Below are positions 33,469-43,239 of a DNA stretch of 64,000 nucleotides, one piece after another. Numbering within the stretch: the stretch's first letter is position 1; each line of letters opens with the position of its first letter. Both the position numbers and the translations under genes were made by a program. The stretch is from the NCBI GenBank assembly GCA_041671545.1, contig JBAZBI010000009.1:1-64000 (forward strand). Direction: 5' to 3'. Below the pieces are notes generated by a model, which saw only the letters and a list, made by a program, of their open reading frames with translations, made no database searches and was not told the DNA's origin. The DNA comes from UBA1563 sp041671545. GTDB taxonomy: Bacteria; Bacteroidota; Ignavibacteria; Ignavibacteriales; Ignavibacteriaceae.

Positions 33469-35595
33469 ATGTTCTGGAAAGAATTATTAAAAAAATACAA
33501 CCAGCCGGCGAATTTTTTTAACCGCGATCTTAGCTGGATTGAATTTAACCGCCGCGTTTGTGAGGAAGCATTAAACCCGAACCTTCCGCTGCTCGATAGA
33601 ATTAAATTCATTTCAATTTTCTTTTCCAATCTTGATGAATTTTACATGATCCGTGTTTCCGGATTGAAAGAACAAGTTGCCGCAAATGTTGGTGGTCCGA
33701 CCATCGACGGATTAACTCCCCGGGAACAATTAGAAAAAATTGAAACAGCTCTTAAGCCGATGTTGGAATCACTTGTGGAGTTGTGGAAAAATGAAATCCT
33801 TCAGGAGCTTAGAAAGAACAATGTCTTCATCATTAACTTAGATGAATTAAGCGAAGAAGAAAACAATTTGTTAAATGCCTACTTCAAAAAAGAAATTTAT
33901 CCTGTACTTACGCCGTTAGCTTTTGATCCGGGAAGACCTTTCCCCTACATTTCTAATTTGAGTTTAAGTCTGGCAGTTGTTGTACAAAGTCCGAAAGGTG
34001 ACAAACACTTTGCACGTGTAAAAGTTCCGAACGTGCTACCGCGTCTATTGCGTGTGGATCATGTAATTAATCCGCAAAAAAAGAAAGATGCAACGGAAGG
34101 TTTTTCAGCAAAATATATTTGGGTAGGCGATTTAATAAAAGCAAATCTTCAACTTCTTTTTCCAAAGATGGAAATTCTTGAAGCCCACCGGTTCCGAATC
34201 ACCCGCGACACCGATATTGAAATTCAAGAAGATGAAGCTGATGATTTACTTCGTGTAATTGAAGAAAACATCCGGCAAAGAAAATTCGGAAATGTCGTTC
34301 GTATTGAAGTTGAAAAAGATATGCCCGGCTTCATGATCGAAACATTGCTGGAAAATCTACAGATTCAGGAAAGTGATTTACACGTTTACGATGGTCCTCT
34401 TGGCTTAGCTGATGTGATGAGTTTGTGCGATCTCCCCATCCACCAATTAAAAGAAAGACCGTTTTATCCCGTAACGCCAAAGTGGTTTGATGAAGATGAA
34501 GATATTTTTTCTTTGATCCGCCAAAAAGATATTCTGCTTCACCATCCGTATGAATCTTTTAAACCTGTTGTAGAATTTATAAAACAGGCAGCGAATGATC
34601 CCGATGTTTTAGCAATAAAGCAAACGCTTTACCGTGTCGGATCTAATTCTCCGATCGTAAAATATTTAATTGAAGCTGCCGAACGCGGCAAACAGGTCGC
34701 CGTTCTCGTTGAATTGAAAGCCCGCTTTGATGAAGAGAATAATATTTTCTGGGCGAGAGAATTGGAAAAAGTTGGCGCTCATGTGGTCTATGGTTTAGTC
34801 GGTTTAAAAACCCACGCGAAGATGACGTTAGTTGTACGAAAAGAATTTGAAGGACTTAAACGATATGTTCATCTTGCGACCGGAAATTATAATGCTACCA
34901 CAGCTAAAATCTACACCGACCTTGGAATTTTTACAACTGATGAAGGCATTTGTTCGGATGTTTCAGATGTTTTTAATTATTTAACCGGATACTCCAAACA
35001 AGCTGAATTCAACAAATTAATTATCGCTCCGTTAAATCTGCGAAACACTTTTCTGAAAATGGTTTACCGCGAAATTGAAAATGTTAAAAACGGCGGCGAA
35101 GGAAAAATGATCCTAAAATGTAATGCTATCGTTGATCCAATGTGCATCGCCGGACTGTATGAAGCATCTAACTGTGGAGTAAAAATTGAACTGATCGTGC
35201 GTGGAATTTGTTGTTTAGTACCGGGCGTCCCCGGTCTGAGTGAAAATATTACCGTCCGAAGTATTGTCGGAAGATATTTGGAACACAGCCGGATTTATTA
35301 TTTCTTCAATAATGGAAATGAAGAAGTCTATTTAAGCAGCGCCGACTTAATGCAAAGAAATTTGGACGGTCGCGTTGAAACAGCTTTTGAAGTACAAGAT
35401 CCAAAATTGAAAAATAATTTGATCAATAATATTCTTCAGCCGTACATGAAGGATAATACGAAAGCAAGAATGTTAAATTCTTCAATGGAATATACCTTGC
35501 GAAAACCGGTTGATGATGAAAAGAAATTTAATATTCAAGAATGGTTGATGAAGCATGCCGAAAAAGCGGCTAGTAAAGTCAAGAAAGTGAAATGA
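33469..35595 (+). CDS. ppk1: Polyphosphate kinase 1
   Basis: The 708-residue enzyme polymerises the gamma phosphate of ATP to polyphosphate, membrane-associated in most bacteria. The N-terminal domain opens with the typical NRDLSWIEFNRRVCEEA and FFSNLDEFYMIRVSGLKEQ. The autophosphorylated His is in LKTHAKMTLV (about 445), the second catalytic His in YLEHSRIYYF (about 605), and YVHLATGNYN and YLSSADLMQRNLDGRVE are further phospholipase-D-like core motifs. Length is normal. It follows nfnB by 3 nt. Confidence 0.96.
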   Translation: MFWKELLKKYNQPANFFNRDLSWIEFNRRVCEEALNPNLPLLDRIKFISIFFSNLDEFYMIRVSGLKEQVAANVGGPTIDGLTPREQLEKIETALKPMLESLVELWKNEILQELRKNNVFIINLDELSEEENNLLNAYFKKEIYPVLTPLAFDPGRPFPYISNLSLSLAVVVQSPKGDKHFARVKVPNVLPRLLRVDHVINPQKKKDATEGFSAKYIWVGDLIKANLQLLFPKMEILEAHRFRITRDTDIEIQEDEADDLLRVIEENIRQRKFGNVVRIEVEKDMPGFMIETLLENLQIQESDLHVYDGPLGLADVMSLCDLPIHQLKERPFYPVTPKWFDEDEDIFSLIRQKDILLHHPYESFKPVVEFIKQAANDPDVLAIKQTLYRVGSNSPIVKYLIEAAERGKQVAVLVELKARFDEENNIFWARELEKVGAHVVYGLVGLKTHAKMTLVVRKEFEGLKRYVHLATGNYNATTAKIYTDLGIFTTDEGICSDVSDVFNYLTGYSKQAEFNKLIIAPLNLRNTFLKMVYREIENVKNGGEGKMILKCNAIVDPMCIAGLYEASNCGVKIELIVRGICCLVPGVPGLSENITVRSIVGRYLEHSRIYYFFNNGNEEVYLSSADLMQRNLDGRVETAFEVQDPKLKNNLINNILQPYMKDNTKARMLNSSMEYTLRKPVDDEKKFNIQEWLMKHAEKAASKVKKVK

Positions 35596-35627
35596 TGTTT
35601 TTTAATAAGTCAAACAAAGGAACACAA

Positions 35628-36725
35628 ATGCAAATTACGCAAGAAGGAATTCTGAATGCTCTGAAAAGAGTAAACGATCCCGACCTTCATAAAGATTTAG
35701 TAACGCTTAAAATGATCGATAATATTCAAGTAAACGAAAACAAGATTTCGGTTGATGTTATACTTACAACACCGGCCTGCCCTTTAAAAGATAAAATTCA
35801 GCAAGATTGTGAAAATGCAATTAAAGAGGATTTTCCCGAAGCTAAAGAAATTATAATTAAAATGACCTCCAAAGTAGCATCACACATTAACGAAGTGAAA
35901 GATGCAATTTTACCGGGAGTAAAAAATACTATCGCTATTGCAAGCGGAAAAGGCGGCGTTGGAAAAAGCACAATAGCCGTTAATCTTGCTGTTGCACTTG
36001 CAAAAGATGGAGCGAAAGTCGGTTTAATTGATGCAGATATTTACGGACCAAGCATCCCTCTGATGATGGGAATAAAAGAAAAGCCGCGCGTTTATCAAGA
36101 CAAAGAAACGATGAAAATGCTTCCGCTCGAAAATTTCGGAATTAAATTAATGTCAATCGGATTTTTAATTGACGACAACGCTCCCGTTATTTGGCGCGGA
36201 CCAATGGCAAGCGGCGCTGTAAAACAATTTTTATCAGATGTTGCCTGGGGCGAACTCGATTATTTGATATTCGATATGCCTCCCGGAACCGGGGATATTC
36301 AACTAACATTGGCACAAACGATTCCACTTACCGGTGCAGTAATTGTAACTACACCTCAAGAAGTTTCTCTGATTGATGCGCGCAAAGGTTTGAAAATGTT
36401 TCATCGCGTGAACGTACCGGTACTTGGTATTATTGAAAACATGAGTTATTTTATTGCACCCGATACGGGAATAAAATATGATATCTTCGGAAATGGCGGC
36501 GGAGAAAATCTTTCGGTAGAACTTGAAGCACCATTTCTCGGCGGCATTCCAATTGATCCGCGCGTTCGTATTGGCGGAGATAAAGGAATTCCCATTGTAT
36601 TCGATATTCCTGATTCAGAGCATGCAAAAATAATTTATTCAATCGCGAGAAAATTAGCGGCTCAAGTCAGCATAAGAAACTCAAACGCGACGGAAACGAA
36701 AATTGAAATTTTAATGGAAAGTTAA
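35628..36725 (+). CDS. mrp: Mrp/ApbC/NBP35-type Fe-S cluster carrier ATPase
   Basis: I take the ATG at 35628 (MQITQEGILNALKRVNDPDL) as start: it has AAAGGA upstream and matches the usual N-terminus, while 35592 overlaps ppk1. The 365-residue protein has a MIP18/DUF59 domain (1-85) and a deviant Walker A GKGGVGKST near 107-115. The C-terminal Cys-x-x-Cys that bridges a cluster in many Mrp proteins is replaced by FIAPDTG after ENMSYF. The next gene encodes an Nfu-type carrier, supporting a role in Fe-S delivery. Confidence 0.9.
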   Translation: MQITQEGILNALKRVNDPDLHKDLVTLKMIDNIQVNENKISVDVILTTPACPLKDKIQQDCENAIKEDFPEAKEIIIKMTSKVASHINEVKDAILPGVKNTIAIASGKGGVGKSTIAVNLAVALAKDGAKVGLIDADIYGPSIPLMMGIKEKPRVYQDKETMKMLPLENFGIKLMSIGFLIDDNAPVIWRGPMASGAVKQFLSDVAWGELDYLIFDMPPGTGDIQLTLAQTIPLTGAVIVTTPQEVSLIDARKGLKMFHRVNVPVLGIIENMSYFIAPDTGIKYDIFGNGGGENLSVELEAPFLGGIPIDPRVRIGGDKGIPIVFDIPDSEHAKIIYSIARKLAAQVSIRNSNATETKIEILMES

Positions 36726-36736
36726 AAATAATTTAC

Positions 36737-36961
36737 ATGGAAGATAGAATTAAAAAAGCTCTTGATAGTATCCGCCCTTATTTGCAAGCAGATGGCGGTG
36801 ATGTTGAACTTGTAAATATTTCTAAAGACGGAATCGTACAGGTTAAATTGATTGGAGCCTGCAGCTCATGCCCGATGTCTCAGATGACTTTACGGGCTGG
36901 CGTAGAACGCGCTTTGATAAGAGAAGTTCCCGGTATCAGAAGAGTAGAGGCGGTCTCGTAA
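36737..36961 (+). CDS. NifU C-terminal (Nfu) domain Fe-S scaffold
   Basis: The 74-residue protein is a stand-alone Nfu domain: LDSIRPYLQADGGDVELV at the N-terminus and the cluster-binding CSSCPMSQMTLRAGVERAL (Cys-x-x-Cys near 41-44). Two copies hold a [4Fe-4S] cluster between them. It is 11 nt downstream of mrp and 4 nt upstream of the permease gene. Confidence 0.93.
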   Translation: MEDRIKKALDSIRPYLQADGGDVELVNISKDGIVQVKLIGACSSCPMSQMTLRAGVERALIREVPGIRRVEAVS

Positions 36962-36965
36962 CGTC

Positions 36966-38015
36966 ATGCAAAACGAAACAGTGATAAAACGGAATTATTT
37001 ATTTCTACTTTTAGTTTTACCGCTGCTCTTTTTACTGATGTACTATCTACTCGACGTTCTAATCCTCTTCGCCCTCTCCGTTCTGCTCGCATTCATTTTT
37101 GATCCCGTTATTAATTTCCTTGAAAAGAATTCATTTAAAAGATTACATGCCATCCTTCTCGTATTTCTACTGGCTACATTAGTTGGGATGGGAATTTATT
37201 CTTATTTAATTCCAACAATTCTCGAACAATCAAATGCGCTCTTCTCCAAACTTAGTGCTAATCTTGTTAGTGATCAGCTTTTGAAGTTTGAAGATAAGCT
37301 GCACATCCTTTTCCCTTTCGTAACTAAAGAACTCATCACTCACCAGGTAGAAAAACTTTCAACCAGCATGTTTGAAAATTTGTTTAATCAAGTCTCTCCC
37401 TTTTTAACAAATATTTTTTCTTTTCTTGCGGTGCTTGTAATTCTTCCGTTTACAACTTTTTTTATTTTAAGAGATAGAATGCAAATAATAAAGGGGTTAG
37501 TCTCTGTCCTTCCAAACAGATATTTGGAAATGTCGTACTGGGTAATTAAAAAAGTCACCCAGCAGCTTGGCAGATATGTTCGCGGCTGGATGCTTGATGC
37601 TTTGTTCATCGGAGTTGCCTGCGGATTGTCGTTCCAACTTATCGGTATTGATAACGCTCTCGCGTTGGGGGCATTAGCCGGCATCGGACATCTCATTCCC
37701 TATTTTGGTCCGATAATTGGCGGAGTTCCGGCGATTCTGATTTCATTCATGCATTATGGAAACTTATCACAAACTCCCATTATTCTGCTTTTTCTTTTAA
37801 TAATTTATGCGTTAGATAACGGAATTGTTCAACCCTATATCTTTTCGAAAAGCGTGCACATGCATCCGTTGATCATCATTTTTTTAATTATTGCCGGCGG
37901 GCAGTTATATGGAATGTTGGGTATGCTGCTCGCAATTCCTACAGCTACGGTTATTAGAACTGCGAGTTTGGAATTCTACTTTGCATGGAAAAATTACCGT
38001 ATCACTCGGATCTAA
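36966..38015 (+). CDS. AI-2E-type (PerM/YdiK) membrane permease
   Basis: The 349-residue inner-membrane protein has seven to eight predicted helices: two at 13-60 (including LLLVLPLLFLLMYYLLDVLILF), one near 65-85, then a soluble segment, and the C-terminal bundle with LGALAGIGHLIPYFGPIIGGVPAIL, the PYxGP signature of the family. Members export autoinducer-2, indole-related signals or act as Na+/H+ antiporters; the substrate here is open. It is the last gene of the operon and ends 2 nt from the convergent moxR stop. Confidence 0.88.
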   Translation: MQNETVIKRNYLFLLLVLPLLFLLMYYLLDVLILFALSVLLAFIFDPVINFLEKNSFKRLHAILLVFLLATLVGMGIYSYLIPTILEQSNALFSKLSANLVSDQLLKFEDKLHILFPFVTKELITHQVEKLSTSMFENLFNQVSPFLTNIFSFLAVLVILPFTTFFILRDRMQIIKGLVSVLPNRYLEMSYWVIKKVTQQLGRYVRGWMLDALFIGVACGLSFQLIGIDNALALGALAGIGHLIPYFGPIIGGVPAILISFMHYGNLSQTPIILLFLLIIYALDNGIVQPYIFSKSVHMHPLIIIFLIIAGGQLYGMLGMLLAIPTATVIRTASLEFYFAWKNYRITRI

Positions 38016-38017
38016 AA

Positions 38018-39010
38018 TTAAATCTCCGAGATTTTTTTAATCACTTCAACAGAATTTATCCCCTCAGCTTCGGCATTAAAATTTGTAATAATTCTGTGGC
38101 GCAAAACCGGAATGAGTACCGACTTTACATCATCAATATTCGGTGTAAACCTTCCATCGCAAACCGCTTTAGCTTTTGCAGCAAGAATCAAATACTGCGA
38201 GGCTCTTGGACCAGCTCCCCATCGCAACCATTCTTTAATAAATTTCGGAGCATCCGGGTTGTTAGGTCGTGTTTTATTTACAAAGTTCACAGCGAACGAA
38301 ATAACATTTTCCGCGACAGGAACGCGGCGCACTAATCGCTGATAATTTACCAATTCTTCTGCTGTTACAACTTTATTCAGTTCGGGGAAAAATCCGCCGG
38401 TGGTAGTTTTTACAATTTCTTTTTCTTCATCCAAAGAAGGATAATCGAGCCAAAGATTAAACATAAATCTATCAAGTTGAGCTTCGGGCAGCGGATAAGT
38501 TCCTTCTTGTTCAATTGGATTTTGAGTTGCCAGAACAAAGAACGGTTCATCAAGTGAATAAGTTTTACCGGCGATCGTTACCTTGTGCTCTTGCATCGCT
38601 TCTAATAACGCCGCTTGCGTTTTGGGAGGAGTTCGGTTGATCTCATCGGCTAAAATAACATTTGCAAAAACGGGTCCTAAAATAAATCTGAACTCACGTT
38701 TTTTTGTAATGCTGTCTTCTTCCAGAATTTCAGTACCTGTTATATCGCTCGGCATTAGATCCGGCGTAAACTGAATTCTGTTAAACTTCAGATGGAGTAC
38801 ATCGGCTAATGTTTTTATGATCAATGTTTTTGCGAGACCGGGAACGCCAACCAATAAACAATGTCCGCGAGAAAGAAGCGACAAAAGAAGATGATCAATA
38901 ATTTCATCTTGCCCGATGATAACTTTCGCAATTTCCTTTTTAACCAATTGAACTGCACCGGCTAACTGCTCAACTAATTGAACATCACTTGTCTGATTAC
39001 TGTTTTCCAA
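38018..39010 (-). CDS. MoxR-family AAA+ ATPase
   Basis: The 330-residue protein starts at TTG (39010) with AAAGGA upstream. It has Walker A GVPGLAKT (about 58-65), Walker B VILADEINRTPPKTQAALLEAMQE (about 117-140), sensor 1 ATQNP and the C-terminal AAA lid (AAA_lid_2) with RWGAGPRASQYL. MoxR ATPases act as chaperones maturing metal- or VWA-domain proteins. The usual DUF58 and VWA partner genes do not follow inside this window; here it follows a parvulin cluster. Confidence 0.92.
   Translation of the reverse strand: MENSNQTSDVQLVEQLAGAVQLVKKEIAKVIIGQDEIIDHLLLSLLSRGHCLLVGVPGLAKTLIIKTLADVLHLKFNRIQFTPDLMPSDITGTEILEEDSITKKREFRFILGPVFANVILADEINRTPPKTQAALLEAMQEHKVTIAGKTYSLDEPFFVLATQNPIEQEGTYPLPEAQLDRFMFNLWLDYPSLDEEKEIVKTTTGGFFPELNKVVTAEELVNYQRLVRRVPVAENVISFAVNFVNKTRPNNPDAPKFIKEWLRWGAGPRASQYLILAAKAKAVCDGRFTPNIDDVKSVLIPVLRHRIITNFNAEAEGINSVEVIKKISEI
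38020..38038 (+). terminator. Intrinsic terminator for the nfn-to-permease operon
   Basis: AAATCT-CCG-AGATTT followed by four more T residues lies 5 nt after the permease stop, inside the last codons of the convergent moxR gene. A small stem but well placed. Confidence 0.5.
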
Positions 39011-39037
39011 TGGAATTTTCCTTTGTCAACTTCTTTA

Positions 39038-40309
39038 TTACTCTTTTATTTCCCAAAAGATTTTTGTTTTGAGTTCTTCCAACCATGCAGCATACAATTT
39101 TTGTTTTTTATATTCGTCGGAAAGTTTTTTCAATTCAGTGTAATCGATGTCGATATTTGGTTTGTGCTGTGGAATTTTTTTCTCAAGCCAAACAATATGA
39201 TAACCGTAACTGTCTCCAGCATAATTTACACGCTTTGGATAACTGATCTCGTTTTCTTTTAACTTGCCGACAACATCAAGAAGATTTTTATCAAGCTGGT
39301 TGAGATAAAATGCACCAAGTTGACCGCCAAGGTTAACGGTTTCTTTATCATCAGAATATTTTTTTGCCAACTCAGCAAACGTTCCAAATTTTCTTACAAT
39401 ACTGTCGCGGATTTCTGTAAGCATTTCGATTGTATTCAAATCACTTTCATCATCAGCCTTTATTTTTATAAGAATATGACGGGTGTGGATCGATTCGCCG
39501 CGTTTCTCCAACAATTGAATAATATGATATCCTACCGGCGATTCAGTTACTTCCGACAATTGCTTTTCTTTTAAAGCATACGCTGCGCTTTCAAATTCGG
39601 GATAAAAAACTCCGCGTTTAACAAATCCAAGATCACCGCCTTGGGTTGCGCTGCCCGGATCTTCAGAGTATTTTTTTGCGAATTCGGCAAAGTCACCTCC
39701 CGCTTTAATCGAATCTAAAATTGCTTGAGCAGTAGCTTTGTATTTTGCTTTTAGCGTTGCTGATGTTTGCGGGTTTTTGAAGATATGTGAAATTTTTACT
39801 TTCTCCGGAATTACACCAAGACTATCTTTAAATTGTGCGAAAAAATCGTCAACTTCCCGGCGTGAGGATTCTACCTGCCCGAATTTTTTCTCCTGCATTT
39901 TTTGGATCATAATATTTTTGCGGACATCATCACGCAATTCCCGTTTGATCTTTTCCATGCTCATATTATACATTTGTTCAACGCGCTCTTTTGAACCGTA
40001 TTGCTGTGTAAGTTGTGAGATTTGATATTCAATTTGTTTTCCGATTTCATCTTCGGAAACTGCAATTGAGTCAAGCCCGGCTTGAGCATAAACTAATTTT
40101 TCATCAATCAGCATTTTCAAAACCTGGTCCCGTAATGCCGGGGTTTTGGGATCGATCTTCCGCTGAACAGCTAAGAGATTTATTTGATATTCAAGTTCAC
40201 TTTTAAGAATAATTTCATTATCAACAACCGCAATAACTTTATCAACGGATTGTTGCGCAATGAGTTCCGGGAGAATAAAAATTAAAAGAAAGAGAAAGTA
40301 CTTCGTCAT
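39038..40309 (-). CDS. SurA-like periplasmic peptidyl-prolyl isomerase
   Basis: The start at 40309 (MTKYFLFLLIFILPELIAQQSVDK) gives a clean signal peptide and has AGGAA 5 nt upstream; the longer frame overlaps the preceding gene. The 423-residue product has a SurA N-terminal chaperone region (VIAVVDNEIILKSELEYQI) and two parvulin domains, the first around KISHIFKNPQTS...GGDLGFVKRGVFYPEFE, the second around HTRHILIKIK...GGQLGAFYLNQLD. It should help fold outer-membrane beta-barrels such as LptD. Last of three tandem foldase genes. Confidence 0.9.
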   Translation of the reverse strand: MTKYFLFLLIFILPELIAQQSVDKVIAVVDNEIILKSELEYQINLLAVQRKIDPKTPALRDQVLKMLIDEKLVYAQAGLDSIAVSEDEIGKQIEYQISQLTQQYGSKERVEQMYNMSMEKIKRELRDDVRKNIMIQKMQEKKFGQVESSRREVDDFFAQFKDSLGVIPEKVKISHIFKNPQTSATLKAKYKATAQAILDSIKAGGDFAEFAKKYSEDPGSATQGGDLGFVKRGVFYPEFESAAYALKEKQLSEVTESPVGYHIIQLLEKRGESIHTRHILIKIKADDESDLNTIEMLTEIRDSIVRKFGTFAELAKKYSDDKETVNLGGQLGAFYLNQLDKNLLDVVGKLKENEISYPKRVNYAGDSYGYHIVWLEKKIPQHKPNIDIDYTELKKLSDEYKKQKLYAAWLEELKTKIFWEIKE

Positions 40310-40316
40310 GTTTTTC

Positions 40317-41117
40317 CTATTTTTTAATATCGATGTCATTTTGTGAATAAAGTTCTTTTAAATGTTCTTCAATCATTTGTTTCTGTTTTTCATCCAGAAA
40401 AGTTTTTTCAACTTCTTTTTTAATAGAAACAAACGGAGGCACTTCCTCTTTGTGTAATTTCTGAAGTACTTGAACAACCGTGAAAAGATTCTTTTGAACG
40501 GGAACTACCAGACTTACTTCATTCGGCTGAAGTTCACTTATTATGTTTAACAAATTACCTGCTTCAATTTGATAGTTATACACCAACTCATTGTTTGAAG
40601 AACTTGTGAGTGATGAGTCGTTTGCAAACGCTTTCAGAGTTTTGTTCCAATCGCTTTCCAAAAGCGCGCTTCTAAATTGAATCGCCCTATCAAATTGTGT
40701 AAGATAAACCTGGTTAAGAATAACAGCATCTTGAAGCAGTTTGAATGTTTCCGGTTTTGAATTATAGTAGGATTCCAACTCCTTGGAAGTAACCGGTTTT
40801 ATATTCTCCGCTAAATATTTTTTAAGCCAGAGAGATTTTAAGATTTCTCTTTCAGCTTTTTTTGAGAGTTCAAGAAACTCATCACTTTTTTTTAGATCAT
40901 TTTTGCGCGCTTCTTGTGCGAGCAACTCTGTATTCACCCAATTGTGGATGAACTCATTTCTGTATGCAAGATTTGTATCGGGAGAGAATGTGAAATCTTT
41001 TTTATAAAGATAAACATCGTTCACCTTGGCAACATATTCAACCGACGGTTTTTCTTTTGAACAACCGGCAATCAAAATAACAACAAAGATGAACGATGTT
41101 TTAAAAAAGTTATTCAC
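40317..41117 (-). CDS. SurA-N-like lipoprotein without a parvulin domain
   Basis: I propose the GTG at 41117 as start: it gives VNNFFKTSFIFVVILIAGC, a standard lipoprotein signal, and overlaps the preceding stop by 8 nt (GTGAATAA). The ATG at 41171 would overlap by about 60 nt and put a basic 18-residue extension ahead of the signal. The 266-residue product has a chaperone-like N-terminal segment (YVAKVNDVYLYKKDFTF, then helices) and a helical C-terminus, with no intact HILI/GGDLG parvulin motifs. It is probably a periplasmic chaperone working with its neighbours. Confidence 0.7.
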   Translation of the reverse strand: MNNFFKTSFIFVVILIAGCSKEKPSVEYVAKVNDVYLYKKDFTFSPDTNLAYRNEFIHNWVNTELLAQEARKNDLKKSDEFLELSKKAEREILKSLWLKKYLAENIKPVTSKELESYYNSKPETFKLLQDAVILNQVYLTQFDRAIQFRSALLESDWNKTLKAFANDSSLTSSSNNELVYNYQIEAGNLLNIISELQPNEVSLVVPVQKNLFTVVQVLQKLHKEEVPPFVSIKKEVEKTFLDEKQKQMIEEHLKELYSQNDIDIKK

Positions 41118-43092
41118 TCTTAAATACTTTTGATAATTCTTCTTTTTTAATTTCGGGTTTATACTTCGCACGCAACGATTCGTTATAAGCCGCTTCTAAT
41201 CTCTTGCTCTCTTCTTCCTGGAATGAGCCGGAGACTTCAGCTTTTGCTTCTTCAAAAGTTTTTGGACGCGCGGCTTCTTTTCGATCTAATTTGATCAATG
41301 AGAATCCGCTTGCATTTGCGAATGTTTCTGAAACGTCTCCCGGATTTGTGAGTTTATATGCTTCCATTGATAATGGAGAGGTATTTGCGTCAACCAATTC
41401 ATACTTTCCGCCTTTTGATTTCATGCCCGCTCTCTCAGTATATTTTGCAGCTAATGAATCAAAGTCGTTTCCTTTTTTCAAAAGTTCTTTACAAAGTTGA
41501 ATGATGGAATCTTTGCGCGAAAAGATTTCTGTGAACGCTATGCGGTTATTCCAATTATATTTTCCATTGGTCTTGTTGAAATGCTGTTCAAGTTTAGCAT
41601 CATCAATTTTAATTTTGTTCCAGATTTCTTCTTCCTGCAACTTGAAAATAAAGATACCGTTTCTGTACTCTTCCATTAACTCGGCATACTCAGGATAACG
41701 GGAATCCATCGTCAATGTTTCGGTTTCTAACGCCGCATCTCCGGCAAGTTTGTTAGCAGCATCTTTCAAAACATCAGCTGTGATCTTTTTATTCATATAC
41801 TCTGATTGCGTTTGGATCTTTTCAATTACTACATCAAGATTATTCGCTTCACCATTCAACGAATAAACTTCGGTCTTGCCTAAATCTTTATTTAGGTTAC
41901 TTCCAAAGTATTCAGCTGCAATTTTAATTGAATCGTTTGCCGCATTAATTTTTTCAAGACCGGCTTCGTTCAATTTGAAGTTAAATTTATTTCTGTAGAA
42001 AGTTAACAAAGTATCGTTGTCGGCGTTATAACGTGATTGTTTGTAAATCTTTTTTAATTCTTCTTTATCTTCTTCAAAAGTAGCATAAGGTTTTCTATCG
42101 GTTTGTTTGATAAGATGATAACCGTAATTTGTCTTAACGATGTCTGAAACCTCGCCAACTTTTAAATTAAATGCAGCTTCATCAAATTCTTTAACCATCA
42201 CACGGCGTGAGAAGAAATCAAGATCGCCGCCATTTTTTACTGAACCGGGATCTTTAGAATATTGTTCTGCAAGTTTTGCAAAGTCAGCACCATTTTTAAG
42301 AGCGGTTTTAATACTGTCAATTGTTTTGAATGCAGCAAGCGTGTCATTCTCTCCGGCAGCATTTGCAAACGTAATAAGAATGTGGCTGGCGCGGATTGCC
42401 GGGATTCTCTCTTTTTTCTCTGTAACTTTTATGATATGATAACCGAATCTTGTTTTTACGACTTCATGATAAATTTTACCTAATTCTGTTTTGTATGCGG
42501 CTTCTTCAAATTCCGGAACAATTAATCCGGCAGTGATGTAGTAAATATCTCCACCTTTTGTTTTTGAATATTGATCGGCTGAAAATTCAGTTACCAGGTC
42601 CTCAAACTTTTCACCCGCAAGAGCTCTCTTCAAAACTTCATTTGCTTTTTTTCTTGCACCTTCGTCACCGGTTGAATCAGGACGGATCATTATGTGGCTT
42701 ACGCGCAATTCTGTTTTCCTTTGATCGTACAATTTTTTAATTGCCGGTTCAACTAATTCTTTATCTAAAAGATAACTAACACCGACTTTCTTTTTATAAT
42801 CATTTAATTCAGCGGTCATATCTGGATTTTTATCATATCCTCGCTCGTAAGCATCTTTAATTTTCAATTTAAAGTTTACGTAGAGATCTAAAAATTTTTG
42901 AAATTGCTCAATACTATCATCTTTAGCGGCTTCAACTCCGCCTGAATTTTTTGCGTAAGCTTTTTCAAATTCGCCAACGGTTACCGTTCCTTTATCATAT
43001 TTTGCTAAAAGAATTTCCCCATGCTTTGGCGTACACGCCGAGAAAAATAGAACAATAGAAAATAATGAAAAGATTAAGAGACTTTTTCTCAT
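41110..43092 (-). CDS. PpiC/PrsA-like lipoprotein with multiple parvulin domains
   Basis: The 660-residue lipoprotein (lipobox FFSAC, Cys20) has an N-terminal SurA/PrsA helical region and parvulin domains at about 125-225 (VSHIMIRPDS...GGDIYYITAG), 230-340 (ASHILITF...GGDLDFFSRRVM) and a degenerate third near 510-620 (GGKYELVDAN). Anchored to the inner leaflet side of the outer membrane or to the inner membrane, it would assist folding of secreted and outer-membrane proteins. First of the foldase trio; 147 nt separate it from metG. Confidence 0.88.
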   Translation of the reverse strand: MRKSLLIFSLFSIVLFFSACTPKHGEILLAKYDKGTVTVGEFEKAYAKNSGGVEAAKDDSIEQFQKFLDLYVNFKLKIKDAYERGYDKNPDMTAELNDYKKKVGVSYLLDKELVEPAIKKLYDQRKTELRVSHIMIRPDSTGDEGARKKANEVLKRALAGEKFEDLVTEFSADQYSKTKGGDIYYITAGLIVPEFEEAAYKTELGKIYHEVVKTRFGYHIIKVTEKKERIPAIRASHILITFANAAGENDTLAAFKTIDSIKTALKNGADFAKLAEQYSKDPGSVKNGGDLDFFSRRVMVKEFDEAAFNLKVGEVSDIVKTNYGYHLIKQTDRKPYATFEEDKEELKKIYKQSRYNADNDTLLTFYRNKFNFKLNEAGLEKINAANDSIKIAAEYFGSNLNKDLGKTEVYSLNGEANNLDVVIEKIQTQSEYMNKKITADVLKDAANKLAGDAALETETLTMDSRYPEYAELMEEYRNGIFIFKLQEEEIWNKIKIDDAKLEQHFNKTNGKYNWNNRIAFTEIFSRKDSIIQLCKELLKKGNDFDSLAAKYTERAGMKSKGGKYELVDANTSPLSMEAYKLTNPGDVSETFANASGFSLIKLDRKEAARPKTFEEAKAEVSGSFQEEESKRLEAAYNESLRAKYKPEIKKEELSKVFKSE

Positions 43093-43239
43093 AAGAATAA
43101 CTCCGATTTTTTCTTCATAATTGAATTTTTAGTTAAGAATTTTAGTAAACCAATGTTACAAAAACAAGGTAAATAAAATTGAAATTTTACGTTTCTCAAT
43201 TACTTATTTTGTTTTCTGATAATTGAACGAACGAGCTGC

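Noticed and set aside
41118..41171. ATG at 41171 as start of the SurA-N-like lipoprotein
   Set aside because: It overlaps the upstream gene by about 60 nt and puts a charged extension before the lipoprotein signal; GTG at 41117 fits better.
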